Part shown: positions 14,732 through 22,406 of the stretch, one piece after another | Position numbering within the stretch: position 1 is the first letter of the stretch | How the letters are laid out: each line of letters opens with the position of its first letter | Assembly: GCF_946885885.1 (NCBI RefSeq) | Contig: NZ_CAMPHN010000020.1 | Coordinates: forward strand, 1 to 45,057 | From: an uncultured Pseudomonas sp. | Lineage (GTDB): Bacteria > Pseudomonadota > Gammaproteobacteria > Pseudomonadales > Pseudomonadaceae | DNA length: 45,057 bases | Direction of reading: 5' to 3' | Program-made: the position numbers and the translations under genes | The notes under the pieces: generated by a model | What the model was told of the DNA's origin: nothing | What the model saw: the letters and a program-made list of their open reading frames with translations, nothing else | Database searches by the model: none

Positions 14732-16034
14732 CACTACTGTCCGGTTAAATTGTGAATAAATTCAACTGGTTGCCATCGCTGCCCCCTGGAAAAGTGGATT
14801 CACCGCATGTAAGTGCTTGTTGCAGCGGCATTTTCTCAAACAGTGTGACTGATAAAACCTGTAGCAAAGTGTAGAGCGAGGCGTTGAGATCGAGTCGCTT
14901 TTTGATGATGGCGATAAGGACATAGACGGATACCGAGATCCAAATTTGCGTCTTGACTGCATTCTCCGATGTACCGAAGAAGCGCTTGATCCACTTGAAG
15001 AACAACTCCACCTGCCAGCGGTTTTTGTAGAGCGCGCAGATAGTCGCGGCCGGTAAGGTCATCTGATTGGTGATGAAGATCAGTGTCTTGCCTGTTCCGG
15101 ATCCTTGAAGCGAACACGGCGCAGATGCGCAAGGTAGTCCTGCTTGGCATAGAAACCATTGAGCGCAATTGTCTGGTCGCAAACGAGGCCCGTCGAGCGA
15201 TCGGTCTTGGTCGAATAAACACGACGGAAATCCATGTTCGACCTGGCACGCGTGACGAAGAAAGCCCCGCTCAAGTGCAGTACATGGAGTCGCGCGTAAT
15301 CGACATAGCCACGATCCATGACATAGATGGCACCCGCTTCCGGCACCAGCATGTCGAGGGCATGGACGTCGTGCAGCTTGCCGTCTGAGATATGGATAAA
15401 GCTTGGAATACTGCCCCTTAAATCGAGCAGCGTGTGCATTTTCACGGCTGCCTTGGTGGTGCGGAAGTGCGCCCACGGAAAGACCGATAAACACAGGTCA
15501 ATGGTGGTGGAGTCAAGTGCATAGACGGTGTTGGATAAGTCCAGCCCCAGGTCCTCACTGGCATACAGTGCGCGGGCTTGCGCAATCAAGCGCTGAGCAA
15601 AATCGGCATGGATGCGCCAGTCGCGCGACTCGTTGGCATCGGCCAGCGTCGAGCGCCGAATAGGCTCGCGAAATCCCATGTGATAACGCTTGGCCTCTTG
15701 GGCCGACAAGCAAACCTCAATGTCGCGCAGGCTTTCTCGGAAGGTCAGTTGAGCAAAAGCCATCGCCCTGAACTGCTCCGCGCAGGTTAGCTTTCTGACG
15801 CCTTTGTCACCGTTGTAGCGCACTACATAGCGGGCGAAGGTCGTCCAGGGCAGGAAGTCCATGAGCTGGGCGAACAGTGTTTTGCCGGTGTTCATGGGCA
15901 TCTCCGGGCCAAAGCCCGGATGATTGCCCAAATTGACTGCTGCCGTTCAAATCGACACCACGCTTTGTCGGCCGGAAACCCGCACCAGCCAAGACTTGCG
16001 GTGGCTCATGCCTTCATTAAACCGGACAGTAGTG
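14732..16034 (-). mobile_element. IS4-family insertion sequence, inactive (1303 bp)
   Basis: Terminal inverted repeats CACTACTGTCCGGTT (14732-14746) and AACCGGACAGTAGTG (16020-16034) match perfectly over 15 bp. They enclose one transposase frame on the minus strand. No target-site duplication is visible in the flanks (AGTCCGAGC versus TTCACGCAT), so the element is old or one edge was rearranged. Confidence 0.88.
14745..15895 (-). pseudogene. IS4-family DDE transposase, frameshifted
   Basis: The start at 15895 (MNTGKTLFAQLMDF) follows GGAG by 6 bases. The first part includes the DDE-type regions YALDSTTIDL and VMDRGYVDY. It then stops prematurely at FKDPEQARH. The frame resumes as TGKTLIFITNQMTLPA and continues to LNLFTI at 14745, which fits loss of one A near 15095. 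The YREK motif is intact (YKNRWQVELFFKWIK). The expected residues between FKWIK and RFFGTSENAVK appear shortened by about six, consistent with slippage between ATCAAG repeats. It is not expected to make active transposase unless ribosomes shift frame. Confidence 0.88.
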
Positions 16035-16070
16035 TTCACGCATGTTGTTCACCCTTCGGGTGGACTGCGA

Positions 16071-16748
16071 TCACAAAGCCCCAAACACCTTCTTCGCCAA
16101 ACTGGTAGCCGCCCCAGCCGGATTCTGCCGCAGGCTGGCTTCCTGCTTGGCAATCATCTCGAACAAGCCATCCAGCGCTTGTTCAGTCACATAGTTTTCG
16201 ATGCTGGCACTTTTCGCGTCTATCACGCCGAAGGTCGCGGCTTGGCCGGCGAAGGCGTTGTATTGCTTGGCCAGGCCGACCTGGTCGGTGGCTTGTTTGA
16301 CGATGGGCAGGAACTGCGCGCGGAGTTGTTCGCGGCTGGTTTTGTTGAGGTATTGGGTGGCCGAGTCCTGGGGGCCGGTCAGGATGCTTTTGGCGTCCTG
16401 CACGGTCATTTTCTTCACCGACTCCACCAGCAGCGCCTGGGCTTGCGGCACTGCGGCTTCGGCGGCTTGGTTCATGCTGGCTTCGAGCTGATCGACCTGC
16501 GCGCCCATGCCCATCATCTTCATGGTTTTCGCCGCTTTGCCGAGCTTGCCCGGCAGTTCGATGCGCACGTCCGGGTTGTTGCTGAAGCCGCCGGGTTTGC
16601 CCAGTTGCTGCACGGCTACCTGGGCGCCTTGGATCAAGGCGTCTTTCAGGCCGCCGCTGGCGTCTTTCTGCGTCAGGTCGGCGAGCGACAGGGCGAAGGC
16701 GCTGCTGGACAGGACCAGGGCGGCGGCGAGGGTGGCGATACGGCGCAT
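16071..16748 (-). CDS. DUF4197 family periplasmic protein
   Basis: The 225-residue protein begins with a signal peptide (MRRIATLAAALVLSSSAFA, cleavage near AFA-LSLADL). It continues as a helical DUF4197 protein, with SGGLKDALIQGAQVAVQQLG (32-51), the KGM-rich KTMKMMGMGAQVDQLEASMN region and a C-terminal TEQALDGLFEMIAKQEASLR segment. DUF4197 proteins are conserved in proteobacteria and of unknown role. The gene stands alone on the minus strand between the insertion sequence and a GTAG-poor intergenic repeat. A weak AAGGAA precedes the ATG. Confidence 0.85.
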   Translation of the reverse strand: MRRIATLAAALVLSSSAFALSLADLTQKDASGGLKDALIQGAQVAVQQLGKPGGFSNNPDVRIELPGKLGKAAKTMKMMGMGAQVDQLEASMNQAAEAAVPQAQALLVESVKKMTVQDAKSILTGPQDSATQYLNKTSREQLRAQFLPIVKQATDQVGLAKQYNAFAGQAATFGVIDAKSASIENYVTEQALDGLFEMIAKQEASLRQNPAGAATSLAKKVFGAL

Positions 16749-17149
16749 GGGGGAGTTCCTTGGGTGAGGGTTGCAGCGAGCTTAGCGGAGCTGGGGGAGG
16801 GCGGCAAAAGGCATTTTTCGGTTGGGGGCGTGTGTTGAGTCGAATGACGCAGCCCCTCACCCTCACCCTAGCCCTCGGCTTTGGCGTCCTGCGTCGCCCT
16901 ACCTCCTGCGTCCTTGCAGTCGTCTCCCCGGAGGGGCGAGGGGACTGAGCGGTGGATGGTCTGCAATATATGGCGGGAGGAGATTCCGCGGCTGGCAAGC
17001 GACCGCGGATAGCCGCTTCAGCGGCCTCAACCTGTTACGGTGGTTGCGTGGATGGCCGCTTGCGCCGTTGTTGCGGTCTGTCGTGGTCAAGTTTGCCTGT
17101 GGCGCGTTGTGTGGCCGCAGTAAATCCATGCATTTAGGGAGGCTGCCGT
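16749..17149. other. Divergent intergenic region with a CCCTCACCCT...GGGGCGAGGGG repeat
   Basis: Between two divergent genes lies an element at 16851-16945 with CCCCTCACCCTCACCCT at one end and GGAGGGGCGAGGGGA at the other, a type common between Pseudomonas genes. The remaining 200 bases must contain the promoter of the downstream phosphorylase; no clear box was found. Confidence 0.5.
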
Positions 17150-18601
17150 ATGCCGTTGAACCAGCCCTTGAAGAATGGCGTGCAACTGATCGCCTATCCG
17201 AACCGGATCGGCGCGAACCTGCACGATCTGGCCGAGTTCGTCGAACACAAGCTCGCCGGTGCTGTTGTCGGGGTGCATATCCTGCCGCCGTTTCCGTCGA
17301 ATGCCGATGGCGGCTTTTCGCCCCTGACCCATAAGAGCATCGACCCGGCCTATGGCGACTGGGCCGATATCGAGCGCTTGGCGGCGCGGCACGATCTCTG
17401 CCTGGATCTGGTGCTCAATCACTTGGCCGATGACTCGCCGGAGTTTCAGGATTATCTGCAAAAGGGCCAAGCCTCGGCCTGGGCCGGGTTGTTCGTCGAT
17501 GTCGACAGCCTCGGCGAGATCGGCCCGGACGATCTGGCGAAGATCCATATCCGCAAGGAGAAAGAGCCCTTCCGCGAAGTCGTCTTCGCCGACGGCAGCC
17601 GCGGGCGGGTGTGGTGCACCTTCAGCGAACGGCAGATCGACCTGAATTACGACGCGCCGGCGACTTACGCGATGATGGCCGAAACCATCGCCTTTCTCGC
17701 CGCGCGCGGGGTCCGGCTGCTGCGTCTGGATGCCTTCGGCTACACCACCAAGAAGCTCGGCACCAGTTGCTTTCTGGTCGAGCCGCAGGTCTGGCGGATT
17801 CTCGATTGGTTCAAGACCACGGCCGCGGCGTACGGCATCGAGCTGTTGCCCGAGGTGCACGATCACCCGAGTTGGCAGCAGGCGATTTCGGCGCGCGGCA
17901 TGTGGTCTTATGCCTTCGCGCTGCCGCCGCTGTTGCTCTATACCCTGTTGGACGGCAACAGCCATTACCTCAAGGCCTGGCTGCGCATGTGCCCGCACAA
18001 CCAGGTCACGGTGCTCGACACCCACGACGGCATCTGCATCCCGGATGTGGAGGACCTGCTGCCGCGCCAGCATATCGAGGCGATCATCCGCAACGTTTCG
18101 GAGCGTAGCGCCGACCCCATCCTGCGCCGCTCGGCCGCCAATGTGCACAGCGTCGGCGCCATCTATCAGCTCACCTGCACCTTTTTCGATGCGCTGCACG
18201 GCAACGAGGATGCCTATATCGCCGCGCGGGCGATTCAGTTCTTCACCCCCGGCATTCCCCAGGTGTATTACGTCGGTTTGTTCGCCGGCAGTAATGACTA
18301 CGACTTGCTGGAACGTAGCGGCGAGGCCCGCGAGATCAACCGTCACTTCTATTCAGAGGAGGAGGCCGAGTTGGCCCTGCAAACCCCAGTGGTGCAGCGT
18401 CTGCTATGGCTGATGGCGTTGCGCTCGACGCATCCGGCCTTTGCCGGCGCGTTCGAATTGCATCATTCGAACGACTCCAGCGTGTCGATGGGCTGGCGTT
18501 GTGGCACGCACCACTGTCATTTGTTCGTCGACCTGAATTTCCGCACCGCGACCATCACCTACAGCGACCCCGATGGCGGTGAGATTTGCCGCCGTTGTTG
18601 A
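17150..18601 (+). CDS. Sucrose phosphorylase-family enzyme (GH13 subfamily 18)
   Basis: The 483-residue protein matches sucrose phosphorylases closely. It has VQLIAYPNRIG at the N-terminus, VHILPPFPSNADGGFSP (42-58), the nucleophile in LRLDAFGYTTK (D194), the acid/base in LLPEVHDH (E235) and the third acid in VLDTHDGI (290-293). The late motif IPQVYYVGLFAG is also present. The family splits sucrose, glucosylglycerol or glucosylglycerate with phosphate to give glucose 1-phosphate. GGGAGG lies 7 bases before the ATG. No sugar transporter or sucrose gene adjoins it, so the substrate may be an internal compatible solute rather than imported sucrose. Confidence 0.85.
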   Translation: MPLNQPLKNGVQLIAYPNRIGANLHDLAEFVEHKLAGAVVGVHILPPFPSNADGGFSPLTHKSIDPAYGDWADIERLAARHDLCLDLVLNHLADDSPEFQDYLQKGQASAWAGLFVDVDSLGEIGPDDLAKIHIRKEKEPFREVVFADGSRGRVWCTFSERQIDLNYDAPATYAMMAETIAFLAARGVRLLRLDAFGYTTKKLGTSCFLVEPQVWRILDWFKTTAAAYGIELLPEVHDHPSWQQAISARGMWSYAFALPPLLLYTLLDGNSHYLKAWLRMCPHNQVTVLDTHDGICIPDVEDLLPRQHIEAIIRNVSERSADPILRRSAANVHSVGAIYQLTCTFFDALHGNEDAYIAARAIQFFTPGIPQVYYVGLFAGSNDYDLLERSGEAREINRHFYSEEEAELALQTPVVQRLLWLMALRSTHPAFAGAFELHHSNDSSVSMGWRCGTHHCHLFVDLNFRTATITYSDPDGGEICRRC

Positions 18602-18797
18602 AATGGCCGAGGCGAATCGCGGTTTTTGCGTTATGCCAGGCGAAATCTGCTCTAGGCTTGGCGTAGCACTATTTATTGGATACATGCCAGGGAGGCGATT
18701 TGAGAGAACTGCGGTATGGGCAAATCGCCTGCTGGCTCGTTGCTGTTAAGCTCCGGCCCATTCCGTAACGCAAACCCGGGTTGGCCGAGGGCCGAAG

Positions 18798-21350
18798 ATG
18801 GCACCAGCACCAATAGTTGAACCGCTCCGTCCGCTTAACGCGCTTGCCAATTCACGTAAACCACTTCTCTTTATCTCCGCCTTGCTCTTGGTGCTGTTTA
18901 TCGTCGCCAGCGTGGTGCTGGTGCAGATTGCTCTGCGGCAAAATACCCAGGCTGCGGAACGAACGCTGTTCTATGTGGAGAAAGCCACCCAGGTTCGGAC
19001 AAAGTCGATTCTCGCCACGGTCAGCGACTATGCGTTCTGGGGCGAGGCCTATCGCAATCTGCACGCCCGGATCGATCACGAGTGGGCCTATACGCGGCAG
19101 AACCTGGGCCCCAGCATCTTTCCCGATTTCGGCTACGAGGGCGTGTTCGTCGTCGATCCCGCTGGCCGGACTTCCTATGCGGTGGTGGAGGGCCAGTTGC
19201 TGACGATCGAGGCGCGGCACTGGCTCAAGCAGAATATCGACGTGCTGCTCGAACAGGCGCGCGAGCGAGCCGAAGACGAAGAGCCGGTCGTGGGCTTCCT
19301 GCAGGTGGCCGGTCAGCCGGCGCTGGTCGCCGCCGCCGGCTTCACCCCCGGTGGCGACCCGGAGATAGAGGAGGTGCCGGGGGAGACATCGGTGTTGCTG
19401 TTCGTCGATCTGCTCGACCCGCTGAAACTCCTCGCGCTCGGCCGCGATTTCGGCGTCGACAACTTGCGCGTCGCTGACCACGGACAACAGGGACTGTCGA
19501 CCTTGCCCTTGGCCACCTTGAATGGCGAACCGCTGTCGTTGCGTTGGGATCCCCCCCAGCCGGGCGATCAGCTGCTCTATCTGATCTTGCCGCTGCTGGC
19601 GTTGGCGGGGGCGATAGTGACGCTGATCACCTGGTTGATCTTGCGCCGGGCCATGGCCGCCGCCCGCGAGATGGATATCAGCTATGCCTCGTTGTACGAG
19701 AGCCAATTGGCCCTGGCGGCCAGCGAAGCGCGCTTTCGCGATGTCGCCGAATCGGCATCGGATTGGATCTGGGAAACCAACGGCGAACTGCGCCTGATTT
19801 ATCTGTCCGCGCGCTTCCAGGCGGTCACTGGGCACCCCGAAAGTGCCTGGCTGGGGCGTCCGCTGAGCGATCTGATGCAATGCTCGGCGGGTTTGCTCAA
19901 CTGGCTGGACAAGCGCAACGGTCGCGCCCCCGCCAAGGACAGCCTGCAATGCCAATACCTGGCGGCCGATGGCAGCCAACGTACTTGCCGCCTTTCCCTG
20001 CGCGCCATCGACGATGCCGTCGGCGGCTACCGCGGCACGGTCAGCGATATCACCGAAGAGGTGCAGGCGCGGGCGCGTATCGAGCATCTGTCGCTGCACG
20101 ACGCGCTCACCGGTTTGCCCAATCGCAATCGCATGCAGGAATTTCTCGAGGGCAAGCTCAGGGGCCTGCCGACGGTCGACAAACCCTTGGTCATGCTGAG
20201 TATCGACCTCGACCGCTTCAAGCCGGTCAACGATTCTTTCGGCCATGAAACTGGCGATCTGGTGTTGAACGAAGTTTCCGAGCGCTTGCGTTGCGTGCTG
20301 CGCGAAGGCGATCTGGTGGCCCGTCTGGGCGGCGACGAATTCATTCTGATCGTCAGCGGCATCTCCACCCAGGAGGAGGTCGAACGGCTCTGCGAGCGTT
20401 TGATCACCGGCATCGAACAGCCCTTCGAGATCGACAACCACAGCATTTTCATCGGTGCCAGCATCGGCGTGGCCATGGCGCCCGCCGACGCCTCGCAGGC
20501 CGAAGAGTTGCTGCGCTATGCCGATATCGCCTTGTACGAGGCCAAGGAAGCCGGGCGCAATACCTGGTGTTTTTACGCCAGCGACATGAACGAGCGAGTG
20601 ATCGAGCGGCGCCAGTTGGAAAACGATTTGCGCCAGGCGTTGAAGAACGACGAGCTGCGCCTGCTGTTACAACCGCGCTACAGCGTCAGCAGCCAGCGTA
20701 TAGTCGCCGCCGAAGCTCTGGTGCGCTGGCAGCATCCGCGGCGTGGGCTGTTGAGTCCGGATACCTTCGTCGGCATCGCCGAAACCACGGGGTTGATCGT
20801 GCCCCTGAGTTCCTGGGTGCTGCGCACCGCCTGTATGGAAGCCATGAGCTGGGGCGAGGAATTGATCGTCTCGGTCAACCTGTCGCCGGTGGAGTTCCAG
20901 CGCGGGCATCTGGTCGCGCGGGTGCAAAGCGCCCTCGAGGAAAGCGGCCTACCGCCTTCGCGGCTGGAACTGGAACTCACCGAAAGCGTCATGCTCGAGG
21001 ACGCGCCAGGCGCGCTGGTGCTGATGCACGAGCTCAAGCGGACCGGCGTGCGCCTGTCCATGGACGACTTCGGCACCGGCTATTCCTCGTTGAGCTACCT
21101 GCGCAAATTCCCCTTCGATGGGCTGAAGATCGACCGCAGCTTTATGGCCGATCTGGACGGCTCGAAAGACAGCCAGGCGATCATCAAGGCGATCATCGGG
21201 CTGGGTCGTGCGCTGTCGCTGACCGTGACCGCCGAGGGCGTGGAATCCCAGGCGCAACTCGATGTATTGCGCCAGTACGACTGCGAGGAAGTGCAGGGCT
21301 TCTTCCTCGAGCGGCCCATATCGCCCGCGGCGCTGCGGCTTCTGTTGTAG
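18798..21350 (+). CDS. Membrane CHASE4-PAS-GGDEF-EAL cyclic-di-GMP protein
   Basis: The 850-residue protein has a first membrane helix at about 25-50 and a periplasmic CHASE4 sensor (FWGEAYRNLHARIDHEWAYT and FGYEGVFVVDPAGRTSYAV). A second helix at about 255-282 precedes a PAS domain (about 310-420, SDWIWETNGELRLIYLS). The cyclase domain has an intact GGDEF (511-515) and an I-site RxxD (502-505). The phosphodiesterase domain has intact EAL (639-641), and DDFGTGYSSLSYL. Both output domains look catalytically capable, so it could make or break cyclic-di-GMP; the signal is unknown. Its 3' end is partly duplicated at 21643-21760. Confidence 0.93.
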   Translation: MAPAPIVEPLRPLNALANSRKPLLFISALLLVLFIVASVVLVQIALRQNTQAAERTLFYVEKATQVRTKSILATVSDYAFWGEAYRNLHARIDHEWAYTRQNLGPSIFPDFGYEGVFVVDPAGRTSYAVVEGQLLTIEARHWLKQNIDVLLEQARERAEDEEPVVGFLQVAGQPALVAAAGFTPGGDPEIEEVPGETSVLLFVDLLDPLKLLALGRDFGVDNLRVADHGQQGLSTLPLATLNGEPLSLRWDPPQPGDQLLYLILPLLALAGAIVTLITWLILRRAMAAAREMDISYASLYESQLALAASEARFRDVAESASDWIWETNGELRLIYLSARFQAVTGHPESAWLGRPLSDLMQCSAGLLNWLDKRNGRAPAKDSLQCQYLAADGSQRTCRLSLRAIDDAVGGYRGTVSDITEEVQARARIEHLSLHDALTGLPNRNRMQEFLEGKLRGLPTVDKPLVMLSIDLDRFKPVNDSFGHETGDLVLNEVSERLRCVLREGDLVARLGGDEFILIVSGISTQEEVERLCERLITGIEQPFEIDNHSIFIGASIGVAMAPADASQAEELLRYADIALYEAKEAGRNTWCFYASDMNERVIERRQLENDLRQALKNDELRLLLQPRYSVSSQRIVAAEALVRWQHPRRGLLSPDTFVGIAETTGLIVPLSSWVLRTACMEAMSWGEELIVSVNLSPVEFQRGHLVARVQSALEESGLPPSRLELELTESVMLEDAPGALVLMHELKRTGVRLSMDDFGTGYSSLSYLRKFPFDGLKIDRSFMADLDGSKDSQAIIKAIIGLGRALSLTVTAEGVESQAQLDVLRQYDCEEVQGFFLERPISPAALRLLL

Positions 21351-21399
21351 TCGACGGCCGGGGGAGTAGGTGTAGGAGCCAGCTTGCTGGCGATCAGCC

Positions 21400-21638
21400 G
21401 TAGGTCGGGTTAGCGGCGATCCAGGCTAGTTGCCGGCAACGCCGTAGATGAATGCCGCGTAACCCGACAAGCCATTTGCGTGGCGTCATTCACAACATGG
21501 AATTGGCCGAGCCCGGCAAAGCCTGATTGCCGAGCGGTATGCCATGCCCAAATTCGCATAGCGCCCGTGTCGGGTTACGCGGCGGTCGATGGCGATGTCG
21601 TTGCTCGAACCGCGATAGTCGCCGCTAACCCGACCTAC
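21400..21638. repeat. GTAGGTCGGGTTAGCGGCGA...TCGCCGCTAACCCGACCTAC element
   Basis: The terminal inverted arms of about 20 bases (GTAGGTCGGGTTAGCGGCGA at 21400 and its complement ending at 21638) are near perfect. Interior CGTAACCCGAC and GTCGGGTTACGCGG blocks repeat the motif. The right part (about 21550-21638) recurs at 21779-21870. Confidence 0.75.
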
Positions 21639-21642
21639 CCAA

Positions 21643-21760
21643 CTGCGAGGAAGTGCAGGGCTACTTCCTCGATCGGCCGATGACACCCGCGGCGTTGCGG
21701 CTGCTGTTGTAGCCGATGGCCGAGGAGTAAGTGTAGAAGCCAGCTTGCTGGCGATCAGCC
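21643..21760 (+). pseudogene. Duplicated 3' fragment of the GGDEF-EAL gene
   Basis: The segment matches 21281-21400, the last codons of the EAL gene plus about 50 bases beyond its stop. It still encodes a recognisable tail (EEVQGYFLDRPMTPAALRLL) with the stop at the same place. Substitutions from the parental tail keep the protein-like sequence, so the copy may have come from a diverged homologue or by duplication followed by gene conversion. It has no start and is not expressed as a domain. Confidence 0.8.
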
Positions 21761-21778
21761 CGTGGGGTTATGACCATG

Positions 21779-21870
21779 CCAAAATCCGCATAACGCCCTT
21801 GTCGGGTTACGCGGCGGTCGATGGCGATGTTGTTGCTCGAACTGCGATAGTCGCCGCTAACCCGACCTAC
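21779..21870. repeat. Second copy of the CGGGTTACGCGGCGGTCGAT...CCGACCTAC segment
   Basis: It aligns to about 21550-21638 with only scattered mismatches, including the shared string GGTCGATGGCGATG. With the duplicated EAL tail it forms a tandem unit of roughly 230 bases. Confidence 0.75.
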
Positions 21871-21919
21871 TCAACCGTGTTCCTCGTTGCCTGCTGGCGA
21901 GGCCCGAATCGAAGATTGG

Positions 21920-22135
21920 CTAGGTGTTCAGACGCTGCAGCTCGCGGCGCACCATCTGCGCATAGGCTGGAGGCTTGAGGGCGTACAGTTCGCCCGCCAC
22001 CCAGCTTAGCCAGCGTCCGCCCAGCTCGGCTTTGGCCGCCAGCAGGCGCTGGGCTTCGGCTTCGGCGCGGGCTTGGTTGGCCTGGTGGAATTCGGCGCGG
22101 GAGGGTTTGCTGGTTTTATCGTTGTCTGGGTCCAT
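21920..22135 (-). CDS. Small conserved hypothetical protein
   Basis: The 71-residue, charged, mostly helical protein starts MDPDNDKTSKPSRAEFHQAN. An alanine/arginine-rich helix follows (QARAEAEAQRLLAAKAELGG), then WLSWVAGELYALKPPAYAQM. There is no signal peptide or membrane helix. Codon use looks genuine, and similar short proteins occur beside plsB in Pseudomonas by my recollection. GG-rich Shine-Dalgarno sequence is absent or weak. Function unknown. Confidence 0.6.
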   Translation of the reverse strand: MDPDNDKTSKPSRAEFHQANQARAEAEAQRLLAAKAELGGRWLSWVAGELYALKPPAYAQMVRRELQRLNT

Positions 22136-22160
22136 GGGCGATCTGTCGGGAGGTTTTTAA

Positions 22161-22228
22161 CCCGGATAAGCCTTGGCGCAATCCGGTAGCAATTGGCCTG
22201 ATTGTTCCCCGGATGGCAACCGGGCTAC
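22161..22228. repeat. CCCGGAT...ACCGGGCTAC element, decayed left end
   Basis: It is a member of the GTAGCCCGG family, with the left GTAG lost and internal AATCCGG and CCCCGGAT motifs retained. Confidence 0.55.
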
Positions 22229-22313
22229 AAGTCTATGTAGCTCGTAGGTTGGGCTGAGCTGTGCGAAGCCCAACAGGGATCACCGCGTCACGGGCTGCTG
22301 TTTATCTGCACGG

Positions 22314-22386
22314 CAGACAACATGCCGAAGGCTTGTCCGCCATTGGCGCGGCAGCGGCGGACAAAGCTTCGCTATGTCCGCCCTAC
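22314..22386. repeat. ATGCCGAAGGCTTGTCC...GGACAAAGC...CCCTAC element
   Basis: The string ATGCCGAAGGCTTGTCC, then GCAGCGGCGGACAA and TATGTCCGCCCTAC, recurs at 29424-29494 in the same order. It is non-coding and lies between plsB and the small hypothetical gene. A GTAGGTTGGGCT fragment precedes it at 22247. Confidence 0.65.
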
Positions 22387-22406
22387 AACATCGTGTCGGG
22401 CCAGGC

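Larger units (their letters stand above)
21351..21919. other. Intergenic region with duplicated EAL-gene tail and repeats
   Basis: These 569 bases hold no independent gene. They consist of a REP-like TGTAGGAGCCAGCTTGCTGG unit (21371), a GTAGGTCGGG...CCCGACCTAC element (21400-21638), a duplicated tail of the upstream gene (21643-21760) and a second copy of the repeat's right part (21779-21870). Confidence 0.75.

Noticed and set aside
18852..20441. 529-codon minus-strand frame
   Set aside because: Shadow of the GGDEF-EAL gene, caused by high GC.
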